Positions 18,369 through 26,044 of a stretch of 64,000 bases of DNA are shown in pieces (within the stretch, counting starts at the first letter, position 1; each line of letters starts with the position of its first letter). The notes beneath the pieces were generated by a model. It was not told where the DNA came from and did no database searches. It saw nothing but the letters and a program-made list of their open reading frames with translations. Source of the stretch: Microbulbifer sp. Q7 (GTDB lineage Bacteria > Pseudomonadota > Gammaproteobacteria > Pseudomonadales > Cellvibrionaceae); assembly GCF_001639145.1 (NCBI RefSeq), contig NZ_LROY01000001.1, forward strand, positions 1,304,501 to 1,368,500. The letters are read 5' to 3'. Position numbers and translations under genes: made by a program.

Positions 18369-18431
18369 GCCCGATGCTGGGGGGCGGTGGGGGAGGGCTG
18401 GATATTTGTGCCGGAGGATGCTCTGGCGCAG
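18363..18431 (+). repeat. Degenerate copy of the 3' end of the DUF429-like gene
   Basis: This segment repeats 16357-16425, the last codons of the DUF429-like gene: GCTGGCCCGATG, GGGGGAGGGCTGGATATTTG and CCGGAGGATG are shared. It begins where the ssrA fragment ends, making a chimeric junction. The original stop codon is changed (TAG to CAG). Confidence 0.8.
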
Positions 18432-18617
18432 TGCCGGGAGTAAATCGCTTGGGAGAAGGCGCTGCTTCAAAAGCGTAACTTCCGGTCCGGAATCTGTTGG
18501 CCACTACACGATTGCGGGCACAGAACTCAGCCTGGAAGGGTAAAACGGATGAGCAATAGCTATTAATGTGTTAGAACGTCGTCAATACAATAAACAAACG
18601 ACCTTGGGGGCAGGGCG

Positions 18618-19490
18618 ATGCAGTTATCCGCGTGGCGTGATTCTGGGCAGTATCTCGATTACCGTGGGCATAAAATCTTCTACCGGGATGAAGGTCAGGG
18701 GCCAGCGCTGCTACTGATTCATGGTTTTCCAACCTCCAGCTGGGACTGGAAAAAGATTTGGCCAGCATTAACCGAACATTACCGGTGTATCACTCTCGAC
18801 ATGCTGGGTTTTGGCTACAGTAGCAAGCCACGGCAAGAATACCTGATTTTTGAACAGGCCGATATTTTTGAACACTTGCTGGATACGCTTGGTGTGGAGT
18901 CTGCGCACCTGATCGCCCATGATTATGGTGATACCGTCGCACAAGAACTGCTGTCGCGACAACTGGACGGAAAGCTCTCGTTTTCTATGCGGTCACTGCA
19001 TCTTCTGAACGGCGGCTTGTTCCCGGAAACGCATCGGGCACTGTTGATACAAAAACTCATGCTCAGCCCTTGCGGTGGACTGCTCGCCCGATTTTTCAAT
19101 CGGAAAAAGCTGGAGAAAAATTTCAGGAAGATTTTTGGGCCTGATACACCACCCTCGCAGCAAGAGATCGATGATTTCTGGAGGCTCATCACCCACAATC
19201 GTGGGAAGCTGGTCATGCATCGATTGATGGACTACATGAATCAGCGGCGCCAATATCGCGAACGCTGGGTATCGGCACTGCAGCAACCCTCTATTCCCAT
19301 TCGTCTGACCGTGGGGTTGTCTGACCCGATTTCCGGCGCGCATATGGTAGAGCGATACCGGGAGCTCATTCCCAATCCTGATATCGTGGAACTCGAAGAT
19401 ATTGGCCACTATCCGAACGTGGAAGCGCCAGAAAGGATTGTTTCTTCGATAACGGAGTTTTTGCGTGCTCGGGTCGGCAAGGTGTCATGA
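18618..19490 (+). CDS. MEST-like alpha/beta hydrolase with Asp nucleophile
   Basis: Alpha/beta hydrolase of 290 aa. The oxyanion-hole motif is LLIHGFPTSSWDW. The nucleophile elbow reads AHDYGDTVAQ, so the nucleophile should be Asp, as in haloalkane dehalogenases, epoxide hydrolases and the MEST/PEG1 family, not Ser. A late acid (LSDPISG) and the catalytic His (EDIGHYPN) complete the triad. HDYGDTVA is especially MEST-like. There is no signal peptide, so it is cytoplasmic. It stands alone, upstream of a strong terminator and just outside the ssrA-inserted element. The substrate is unknown. Confidence 0.85.
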   Translation: MQLSAWRDSGQYLDYRGHKIFYRDEGQGPALLLIHGFPTSSWDWKKIWPALTEHYRCITLDMLGFGYSSKPRQEYLIFEQADIFEHLLDTLGVESAHLIAHDYGDTVAQELLSRQLDGKLSFSMRSLHLLNGGLFPETHRALLIQKLMLSPCGGLLARFFNRKKLEKNFRKIFGPDTPPSQQEIDDFWRLITHNRGKLVMHRLMDYMNQRRQYRERWVSALQQPSIPIRLTVGLSDPISGAHMVERYRELIPNPDIVELEDIGHYPNVEAPERIVSSITEFLRARVGKVS

Positions 19491-19661
19491 CCTCTAGAGT
19501 GAAGTCACTTTCTGATAGTTTTTCAGCCAAATATAGGGGGCGGAAAGCGATAGTTTAAAAGTTGCGTAGAACCGGTATATAGAGAGGGCAGCTTGTGGCT
19601 TTCTCAGCCGTTGGTATGCGCTGATTGAGCCTTCGCTAAGCGTTCCTCTCGCGACAGCTCG

Positions 19662-19711
19662 CCAAATTAAAAAGGCCCGTTACCTTGCGGTAACGGGCCT
19701 TTTTAATTTGG
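19662..19711. terminator. Strong bidirectional terminator, probably the original ssrA terminator
   Basis: A near-perfect palindrome: CCAAATTAAAAAGGCCCGTTACC with its complement around a TTGC loop, with A- and T-tracts on both sides. On the minus strand it directly follows the degenerate ssrA 3' end (19709-19730). That is the position expected for the native ssrA terminator before an element split it from the gene. It also ends the hydrolase transcript. Confidence 0.85.
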
Positions 19712-19730
19712 TGGGATGGGCGGAGTCGAA
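19709..19730. other. Left attachment site (attL) of ssrA-inserted element
   Basis: TGGTGGGATGGGCGGAGTCGAA resembles the ssrA 3' end at 27508-27530 (TGGTGGAGATGGCGGGAGTCGAA) with small indels. It is in the same orientation and shares the preceding TTTGG. On the minus strand it reads as a T-arm plus acceptor ending CCACCA with no tRNA body. This fits the residual target duplication of a P4-type integrase. Confidence 0.7.
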
Positions 19731-20047
19731 AAGTTGGCTGTATGCTACGTGATATATGGGTTTTGGTTGGTGGCTGAAGGGGAACCCCACAAATAACCCC
19801 ACCAGTAGGGGTGGCTGCTAGGCTTTCGTCGTCTGGGGCGGCCCATCTGGACGTGTCTAAAATCTCACATGCCGGATCGATTTGCCTTCGATGAAATACG
19901 AGGAAATTTACACTTTCGGCCAAAATTGTCGTTTTTTTCTTTTTTCATTCATGGAGGACGCGATATCTCGGCTAAGGTATCCATGATTGACTGCCGTTTC
20001 CGGTTTTTTGGCAGTCTGTTAAATATGACATAAAGAAGACCTTTCCC
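19731..20047. other. Left end of element: non-coding, with integrase arm-like repeats
   Basis: About 317 bp without a credible gene. Two direct repeats, AACCCCACA (19783-19791) and AACCCCACC (19795-19803), are spaced 12 bp apart. Copies of the same 9-mer occur between the integrase gene and ssrA at the other end. They are candidates for integrase arm-type binding sites. An A/T-rich stretch at 19895-20045 probably carries the promoter of the next gene. Confidence 0.5.
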
Positions 20048-20575
20048 ATGCTTTTATCATCTTTCAGGCGGGCGTTTGACCGCCTCTCCCTCTTATTGTC
20101 TATAGCTGTTTTTGCTGGTGCCTCGGTGGTCTTGGCAGACGATACTGGGCAGGTGCCGCATGAGCGCTATCGCGTTCTTGAATGGAAGGACCTTGTGCCA
20201 GTTGGCTGGGAGGCACCGTTGGTATCCAAAGCATATGACCAGATTTCTACCACCGATATACTCAAAGGTGCTCTCGTACCGGACCTGGATGAGCAGCTCG
20301 TCGCGATACCTGGTTACATGAAACCAGTGGTCTTCGAAGGAAACGAAGTTTCCGAGTTTCTGCTGGTCCCCTACCTTCCCCATCAGGTAACCGGTCACAC
20401 GCACCTGGACCCCAATCAGCTTATCTACGTGTACACCCTGAAACCGGTGCTCGTTGAGCAACCCTTTGCGCCTATCTGGGTGGTGGGTGCGATGTCTCTA
20501 AAGCCTGTTATGACCGATGAAGGTCCGGCCGGCTATCGAATCGTCCAGGCATTAACCACTGAATACAAATACTGA
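20048..20575 (+). CDS. DUF3299-like secreted protein (element cargo)
   Basis: Secreted protein of 175 aa with a signal peptide (to about residue 30, VVLADD). The mature part, with RVLEWKDLVPVGWEAP, IPGYMKPVVFEGNEVSEFLL, VPYLPHQ and PNQLIYV, follows the DUF3299 pattern. That family is small, periplasmic and of unknown function. The Cys-x-His region common in such proteins reads LPHQVTGHTH here, with no cysteine. It precedes the metallo-hydrolase gene by 65 bp on the same strand and lies inside the ssrA-inserted element, opposite to the integrase and primase genes. It is probably cargo rather than part of the mobility module. Confidence 0.65.
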   Translation: MLLSSFRRAFDRLSLLLSIAVFAGASVVLADDTGQVPHERYRVLEWKDLVPVGWEAPLVSKAYDQISTTDILKGALVPDLDEQLVAIPGYMKPVVFEGNEVSEFLLVPYLPHQVTGHTHLDPNQLIYVYTLKPVLVEQPFAPIWVVGAMSLKPVMTDEGPAGYRIVQALTTEYKY

Positions 20576-20640
20576 TTTTTATGCTGTGGAGTATTGCCGG
20601 TATGGCAATGAGTTCAACGCATTTCTAAAGGAATAAAATT

Positions 20641-22089
20641 GTGATTCGCACCATAGGGACCGTTTTGATTACCAGCTCTCTGGCCGCTGCTGTGACGAGT
20701 ATGGCGGAGCCTACACCCGTTCAGGAGCCTTCATCGCCAGATGAGATCCGCAAGGTTCTCAGTGGCGGTGTGCCCATGGGACGCTGGAAGGAGGGCTTAC
20801 TGTTCGAAGGCATCAGCCCGCAGCCCTGGCTACCCAGTGCGGCTAACTGGTTCCCTGGTACGGAAGATGTGCAGCCTCAGGAGATGCGGATCACTTTCAT
20901 GGGAACCTCACCCACAATTCGCCCGGGGCAGATGAATACATCGATTTTTGTCGAGTTAGGCAACGGCGACAACTTCATTTTTGATATCGGCGAAGGTTCC
21001 GTGTCCAACTATACGGCCGCACGGGTTGCCCTTAATCAGATGAATAATATTTTCATTACCCACCTGCACGTTGACCACTACGGTTCACTACCGTATGTGT
21101 GGATGTTCGGCACCTGGTCCGGCGGTTGGCACAAGCCAATTACAGTGCATGGCCCATCCGGCCGCACGCCTGAGTTCGGCACCAAAGCCATGGTGGAAGG
21201 GATGAAAAAGATGACCGCCTGGCACCGGGATGCCTTCAGTGTTTTTCCGGTCGGTGTGGGGTGGGATATTCAGGTAAACGAGTTCGACTTTAAAGACAGC
21301 GGCGGCATCGTATACGAAGATAATGGGGTCAAAGTGATCCACTGGCAGCGTTCTCACGCCAAGGACGGTGCTTCTGCCTACCGTCTCGACTGGCAGATCA
21401 GTGACGACGAATCCCTGTGCTTTGTCTGGACCGGCGACGGTCGTCCCAGCGAGCTGGATATAGAGTATGCCGCAGGCTGCGATGTCTACGTCACCGAGCT
21501 GCAACAGGAAGTAGTTGAGATTAACTCCGGGGTGCAGGGCGTGCCGCCGTTTCTGGCCCGCTACACAATCGATACCCACCACACGCCCGGATATGCGGCG
21601 GGATATGTCGCTAGCAAGGTCAAGCCACGCATGTTCATGACGACCCATATGACGTTCGACCCGTGGCTGAATGAGGAAACCGTGGCCGAGGTGCGGCATC
21701 ACTGGAAAGGCCCTTACCACTTTGGTGCGCCGGACGGCATTGTCGTGAACGTAACCACGGACCAGATATGGGTCCGTGAGGGCATTCTGCCGGACTTTCC
21801 CAACCAGCGCGCACCGCAGCAAGACTTTACCAATGGCCAGTTGGTGGTGCCCTTGCCGCCAACGGATAGAACAAAGATTCAGAATTCTTTCGTGCGAGAA
21901 AAGGAGATCAACCCGGACCTGTACTACCCGAAAGGCTTCAAGCCTGAATTGCTCCAGACATGGCCTGCCGACAGCACGCTAGTGACTCCGGTTGATGCCT
22001 TACCTGCCAACCTTAAGGCCAGTATGGGGGCCCACTGGGAGCTTACTCAGAAAAATCGTAAGGCGCTGGAGGAACGAACCAGGGACTGA
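20641..22089 (+). CDS. Secreted metallo-beta-lactamase-fold hydrolase (element cargo)
   Basis: MBL-fold hydrolase of 482 aa, starting at GTG with AAAGGAATAAA upstream. A signal peptide (about 1-22) suggests export. Metal ligands are clear: THLHVDHYGSLPY (H-x-H-x-D-H), HWQRSHAKDG, WTGDGRPSE (Asp) and THMTFDPW (late His). The fold begins ITFMGTSPTIRPGQMNTSIF, as in RNase Z/arylsulfatase-type lactonase-like members. The whole resembles the hydrolases annotated as GntH-like, but that label should not be read as function. It pairs with the DUF3299-like gene and may share a promoter with it. Confidence 0.8.
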   Translation: MIRTIGTVLITSSLAAAVTSMAEPTPVQEPSSPDEIRKVLSGGVPMGRWKEGLLFEGISPQPWLPSAANWFPGTEDVQPQEMRITFMGTSPTIRPGQMNTSIFVELGNGDNFIFDIGEGSVSNYTAARVALNQMNNIFITHLHVDHYGSLPYVWMFGTWSGGWHKPITVHGPSGRTPEFGTKAMVEGMKKMTAWHRDAFSVFPVGVGWDIQVNEFDFKDSGGIVYEDNGVKVIHWQRSHAKDGASAYRLDWQISDDESLCFVWTGDGRPSELDIEYAAGCDVYVTELQQEVVEINSGVQGVPPFLARYTIDTHHTPGYAAGYVASKVKPRMFMTTHMTFDPWLNEETVAEVRHHWKGPYHFGAPDGIVVNVTTDQIWVREGILPDFPNQRAPQQDFTNGQLVVPLPPTDRTKIQNSFVREKEINPDLYYPKGFKPELLQTWPADSTLVTPVDALPANLKASMGAHWELTQKNRKALEERTRD

Positions 22090-22502
22090 GTTCTGAGCAT
22101 CGATTGTAGGGCAGCTTTTCGGCCCTTCTGGGGCAATAGGTTTTACCTCGGAACTGTTACTCATTTTACCCCCACCCCTTAAAATTGCGGGTGCGCATAT
22201 TCATTTACCCGCATGGTGTACCCCAAAAGCCCCAGAGATTTAGCCCCCCTCCCCATAACTACTTCGCCTGTCGCCTGTGGAGGCAGTTTACGGGGTGGAT
22301 TGGTTAAAAATTATTCTGGCACGCAGAATTCATATTCCGCGTAGCCGCGAACCCACAAAGGGTAGGGTGTCGGGGAAGTACCTTTTGCCTCGCCCTCTAC
22401 CTCACTCCCTCACCCCCTAAGGGGGTGAGGTGAGGTGAGGAGTTAGAGTGGGTTTTTCTCAGTGGTTCACTTCTGCTCCTCACCTTGAAGTGAGGAGGCG
22501 AA
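22090..22502. other. Intergenic region with iteron-like GTGAGG cluster (candidate origin)
   Basis: This 413-bp spacer lies between the convergent hydrolase and primase genes. Seven copies of GTGAGG/CCTCAC fall within 22400-22495: 22400 and 22408 (inverted), 22425, 22430, 22435 (overlapping tandem), 22478 (inverted) and 22490. They form two perfect hairpins, a 10-bp stem at 22408-22430 and an 8-bp stem at 22476-22497. The primase-helicase gene ends 5 bp away. Origins with iterons are often placed beside replication genes in P4-like satellites; this assignment is inference. Confidence 0.5.
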
Positions 22503-24536
22503 CTACGGCTCTTCGTTCGGCTCGCCATCCGCTAGCACCGTGTACAGGCAGCCTTCACGCTCCTCTAGCATTCCTTTGATAAGCAGGGACTGCAGGTCTC
22601 GTGAGTAGTTTTTCGTGTAGGCTCCCTGAGTTTTTATATCGTCCCGCACCACTGCGCGTGCTGTGGAATCGCCACACTGTTGTCGAGAGCGAACAGCTTG
22701 CCAGATAGATTGCTGGCGCGGTGTGATTGATGGCCTATCTACGTCCGTTACCGCGCTTGCCATAACGGCATTGCCTGAATCACTACATACCAGACTAGTA
22801 ACAGGGTCGCCGTCGCTGTCATTGAAAAGGTGTCGCTCCTTTAAGGTGAACTGGGCGGCATGGTCGTCCTTGCCATCCTTCATTTTTTTGCACTTCGTTA
22901 CCACTTGTGGGTCCGGCGTTTGAGCCCTCTCTATCAGGTACTCATAGTCACACGCAGCACGCAGCGCTGAAGCTCCCCGCGCTGTCTTGGAGTCGCCCTT
23001 GCCGGTATGGTGCACCAGCAATACGGTTGCCCCTGTCCGAGCCTTGAGACCGTCGCAGGCCCTGATTAAACGGCCCATGTCTGTATTGCTGTTCTCGTCG
23101 CCTGTCATACACCGTGCAGTGGTGTCGAATATGATGAGTCCGAAGTCCTTTCCTGCCTCACTGCGCTTCTGGTTGATAGCCGCTAGCAGGCCCTGTAGTT
23201 CGCTCTCGTCACCGTCCAGATATACCGGGTGGTCGAGACGGTACAGGTCAGGGATTCCGCTCCCATTATTGTATTCGTCGGCCAGGGCTTTGATACGCTG
23301 CCGCACCCCCAGCCCGCCTTCACCTGCGATATAAAGAACAGCGCCTTGCACAACCTTACAGTTGTTCCACTGGCGACCCAGAGCAACGTGAAGAGCCCAG
23401 TTCAGGACGAAAAAGCTCTTGAATGTCCCAGATGCGCCATAGACAACGCCGAAAGACTCTGCTGGTAGCCAGCCCTTCACCAGATAATTGATCTCCTGGT
23501 TGTAGCCTTCAAAGTGGTTGGCTAGGTCAAACCGGCCCCGCTTTGTCTCGCGAACGACCGTGGCCGCTTCCAGTGCCTCCTGAACCGCCTTAGGGCCGCG
23601 TAGGGCTGCTAGGTCGTTAAAGTCCGTACCTTCATCCCCCGACAGGTCAGGGGCCGCCAAAAGTGCGCCCACAGCCTCTGCCGCTTCTGTGCCCTTTGTT
23701 ATGCCTGGGTTCCCGTCGGTGGCATGATCATTATCCGCTGCTACCACCATTTGAAGTTGCGGGTATTTCTTTTGCAGAGCCTCGGCCACGGGCTTTAAGT
23801 TGCCAGTGTTGAAGGCTACCGCTACAGCTTCCCCGGTGGCGTCGTGGATACTTGCCCCCGTGGCGTAGCCCTCGCAGATAAAAAGGCGGTTGCGAGGTTT
23901 GCCGATTAGATGAAAACAGCCCTGCATCTTGCCGCCTGTCCAAAACCTTTTCACGCCATCGGGATAAATCTGTTGCAGGCTCCAAAGATCGCCGGATATG
24001 TCCCGCATGGGCACCATCAGGCATTCCATCGCTTGGCGAAGGCCGTAGGGCTTCACCTCCTTGCGGGTCAGGTAGCCGGTGCCGGTAGCTTGTTCTGCAC
24101 TGTCCCACGCTGCCTGACACTCTGTTCTAGCTTCCTTATGTCGTTCTGCCGTCGCCGCATCGCGTTTGAGCTTCATTTCGGCCGCCAGCTGTGTATGGGC
24201 CTTCCGCTCTGTTGGGGTCATCTCTAGGCGTTCTTTAGCGCACCAGTTTTGGGATATGCCGCGTTTCCAGCAGCCAAAGAAACCAGCGGCCACGCCGTCA
24301 AGGTGGAAAACATAAAAGCCGTTTTTCTGGCCCTGTCTGTCGCCATCGATATAGAAGCGATGTAATTCTCCGTCCGGTTCCAGATAGTCCGGGGGCGTGA
24401 TCCCTACGTTTATCATGGCATCCCGGATGGCGCGTACCGGATCTGCTGGCATGGGAACTTCCGGTAACGTGCCAATTACAAAATCCTGATCGGGGGTCAT
24501 ATTCGACCTGTTCAAGGCCACCGGAGAGCCCGTCAT
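22503..24536 (-). CDS. Phage/satellite-type primase-helicase (TOPRIM + RepA-like ATPase)
   Basis: Replication protein of 677 aa. The N-terminal region (to about 200) resembles the zinc/primase-associated part of phage primases. A TOPRIM domain spans about 220-330: LFICEGYATGASI gives the Glu and VVAADND the acidic pair. A RecA/RepA-like hexameric helicase follows from about 365: Walker A GASGTFKS, Walker B LIIFDTTAR, VLLVHHTGKGD and ARGASALRAACDYE. It ends with a winged-helix-like stretch. The combination is like the alpha protein of P4 satellites and plasmid RepA. Its start overlaps the stop of the small HTH gene by 4 bases (ATGA-type), so translation is coupled. Confidence 0.85.
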   Translation of the reverse strand: MTGSPVALNRSNMTPDQDFVIGTLPEVPMPADPVRAIRDAMINVGITPPDYLEPDGELHRFYIDGDRQGQKNGFYVFHLDGVAAGFFGCWKRGISQNWCAKERLEMTPTERKAHTQLAAEMKLKRDAATAERHKEARTECQAAWDSAEQATGTGYLTRKEVKPYGLRQAMECLMVPMRDISGDLWSLQQIYPDGVKRFWTGGKMQGCFHLIGKPRNRLFICEGYATGASIHDATGEAVAVAFNTGNLKPVAEALQKKYPQLQMVVAADNDHATDGNPGITKGTEAAEAVGALLAAPDLSGDEGTDFNDLAALRGPKAVQEALEAATVVRETKRGRFDLANHFEGYNQEINYLVKGWLPAESFGVVYGASGTFKSFFVLNWALHVALGRQWNNCKVVQGAVLYIAGEGGLGVRQRIKALADEYNNGSGIPDLYRLDHPVYLDGDESELQGLLAAINQKRSEAGKDFGLIIFDTTARCMTGDENSNTDMGRLIRACDGLKARTGATVLLVHHTGKGDSKTARGASALRAACDYEYLIERAQTPDPQVVTKCKKMKDGKDDHAAQFTLKERHLFNDSDGDPVTSLVCSDSGNAVMASAVTDVDRPSITPRQQSIWQAVRSRQQCGDSTARAVVRDDIKTQGAYTKNYSRDLQSLLIKGMLEEREGCLYTVLADGEPNEEP

Positions 24537-24853
24537 CTTCTACCTCCTATGCGTCGATTGCCTTTTCCGCCTAGGCGATATACACCGCGACGTCCTGGGC
24601 GGCCGAAATTGTCTATGTAAAGCACCATGTGGCATTCAATCGCGACGCCCAGCTTCCTGAGCTGATGTATCACCACCGGCCCGCTGTAGCCGCCGGTTAG
24701 CAGGTCGATCTCCCTGCGGGTGTGTGGTCCGTCCAAAAGGGCATTCAATACTAGCCGCTGCGGTCGGGTAAGCATGCGGGGTTTCATGTTGGTATAATCA
24801 GTTGTCGTTCTGTTTCTAGGGCTGCCCTTCGGGGTAGTTCTGTTTTTTTTCAT
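24533..24853 (-). CDS. Small basic helix-turn-helix protein
   Basis: Basic protein of 106 aa. Residues about 28-75 (LTRPQRLVLNALLDGPHTRR, EIDLLTGGYSGPVVIHQLRK) look like a winged helix of the kind found next to phage replication genes. The N- and C-terminal ends are rich in Arg/Lys/Gly. It sits 11 bp after the AlpA-like gene and overlaps the primase gene by 4 bp, so all three should be one transcript. A run of eight A at the second and third codons could allow slippage. The role is unknown, perhaps replication initiation or regulation. Confidence 0.65.
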   Translation of the reverse strand: MKKNRTTPKGSPRNRTTTDYTNMKPRMLTRPQRLVLNALLDGPHTRREIDLLTGGYSGPVVIHQLRKLGVAIECHMVLYIDNFGRPGRRGVYRLGGKGNRRIGGRR

Positions 24854-24864
24854 GGCCTTTTCCC

Positions 24865-25080
24865 TCAGCCTTGCGCTTCCGCTATCAGTTTCCGCTTTAA
24901 TTCAAGTAGATATGCCCCTTCCCAGACTGTGGTCTGGGGACCTAACTTTATGCCGGGTTTTGCCTTGCCGGTTTTGGTCCAGAGCCACCAGGTGGAAAGG
25001 CCGATTGAATAAAAGCGGGCGCACGCGCGAGCGCGGTACATTGCAGCCGGATTGATAGAAGAAGATAGATTTTCAGGCAT
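24865..25080 (-). CDS. AlpA-like excisionase/regulator
   Basis: Protein of 71 aa with a MerR/AlpA-type helix-turn-helix (CARFYSIGLSTWWLWTKTGK, then the wing PGIKLGPQTTVWEGAYLLEL). AlpA-type proteins control integrase expression or assist excision in P4-like elements. It heads the AlpA-HTH-primase transcript. An inverted repeat GTATCGAT...ATCGATAC (25081-25116) overlaps its ribosome-binding site and may be its operator. The start MPENLSS is set by AGGA upstream. Confidence 0.7.
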   Translation of the reverse strand: MPENLSSSINPAAMYRARACARFYSIGLSTWWLWTKTGKAKPGIKLGPQTTVWEGAYLLELKRKLIAEAQG

Positions 25081-25116
25081 GTATCGATTCCTGTTTAGGT
25101 TGTACTGGATCGATAC
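25081..25116. promoter_or_regulatory. Operator-like inverted repeat overlapping alpA start
   Basis: GTATCGAT (25081-25088) and ATCGATAC (25109-25116) are perfect inverted arms with a 20-base centre. The arm next to the gene overlaps the ribosome-binding site and abuts the ATG, so a bound protein would block expression. Confidence 0.5.
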
Positions 25117-25147
25117 GTATTCTTCCCGCGATAGCTGGCGGGCGTAA

Positions 25148-25184
25148 CGGAACTAAGCAGTTAAAAAGCGGGGGCTTAGTTCCG
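25148..25184 (-). terminator. Stem-loop after the 275-aa gene
   Basis: CGGAACTAAGC (25148-25158) and GCTTAGTTCCG (25174-25184) form a perfect 11-bp stem with a 15-base loop, just after the stop of the unknown gene. On the minus strand a CTTTTTAA tract lies in the loop, not after it, so termination is uncertain. Confidence 0.45.
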
Positions 25185-25199
25185 GGGGAGTGCAGGGGT

Positions 25200-26027
25200 T
25201 TACTCTCTGTGGAATATTTTTTCTTTATCGTGCGGTGAGCCAGTGATAGTTTTCCGCACGGTGTCTGCGTCCACTTCTATACAAAGTAAAACGCGCGCAA
25301 GCGCTGCTACCGTTTCATAGTGGGGGCTGCCCAAAAACTGAGTGAAGTATGTGCCCATCCGGCGGGCGAAGATTATGTAGTCCCGTCCGAGTCCAGTATT
25401 GCGTTCCACCAAGGTAAGCTCGTGCAGCTTATCTGTGGATACCTTCTCGCTGAGACGCTCCAGAATGTCAGCTACGTACGGAGGGTTTCCGGGCAAAAAC
25501 AGGCTTGGTTTTTCCCTACCTTCGATGTCCGATTCACGGTAACCGGACGTAAAACTTGTAAAAGGGTGCCGCTTAATCGCCCCCTCAAACTCAGTGGGCT
25601 GAATGAATTTCCAGACGGGGTGATCAAGCTCGTAGTCACGCAGGCTAGCTGCCAGCTCGCGTACTTGATTGATGATACTTGCGTGCTTGTCCTGGCGTTG
25701 CTTGGGTGTAAGCGTGTCCCAAGGGCTGCGGCGGTAGCGAGCGAATAGAAGGTGGCACAGGAAGTGCCACTCCCAGCCTTTCCAATCATGCTCTTCAAAC
25801 GTTTTCTCAAGGCGGGACCATACAGACTCCATTTCCGGAGTTGTGCACAGGCTTGTAATCGTGGGCACCAGTTGCTGTTTGGTGTAGCCATATTCGGCAA
25901 GAAGGCCGTAGCCGCCACCATAAGGGCCATTCTTCCCGACTTCGCCATCCTCCCCGGTGAGGATACGATCGTAATGGGTGGCAAAGGCCGGTGGCACCCA
26001 TTTGGGCAATTTTTCCGATGGTTTCAT
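25200..26027 (-). CDS. Unknown protein of integrative element
   Basis: Soluble protein of 275 aa that I do not recognise. It starts MKPSEKLPKWVPP with no signal peptide or membrane segment. Aromatic- and charge-rich helices dominate (FEEHDWKGWEWHFLCHLLFA, LTPKQRQDKHASIINQVREL). No catalytic motif stands out; the NGPYGGGYGLL loop and LFLPGNPPYVADIL are distinctive search handles. It lies 17 bp after the integrase gene and on the same strand, and 119 bp before the AlpA-like gene. Unknown genes in this slot of P4-like elements are often accessory, defence or regulatory genes, but nothing in the sequence proves that. Confidence 0.7.
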   Translation of the reverse strand: MKPSEKLPKWVPPAFATHYDRILTGEDGEVGKNGPYGGGYGLLAEYGYTKQQLVPTITSLCTTPEMESVWSRLEKTFEEHDWKGWEWHFLCHLLFARYRRSPWDTLTPKQRQDKHASIINQVRELAASLRDYELDHPVWKFIQPTEFEGAIKRHPFTSFTSGYRESDIEGREKPSLFLPGNPPYVADILERLSEKVSTDKLHELTLVERNTGLGRDYIIFARRMGTYFTQFLGSPHYETVAALARVLLCIEVDADTVRKTITGSPHDKEKIFHRE

Positions 26028-26044
26028 GTTTGCTCTTTTCGCCT

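Noticed and set aside
19662..19740. Possible tRNA gene
   Set aside because: Only a T-arm and acceptor-like end are present, with no D-arm or anticodon arm; better read as an attachment-site remnant of ssrA.
22425..22440. CRISPR array
   Set aside because: Repeat unit is only 5-6 bp and overlapping, with no unique spacers; no cas genes. No array was seen anywhere in the window.
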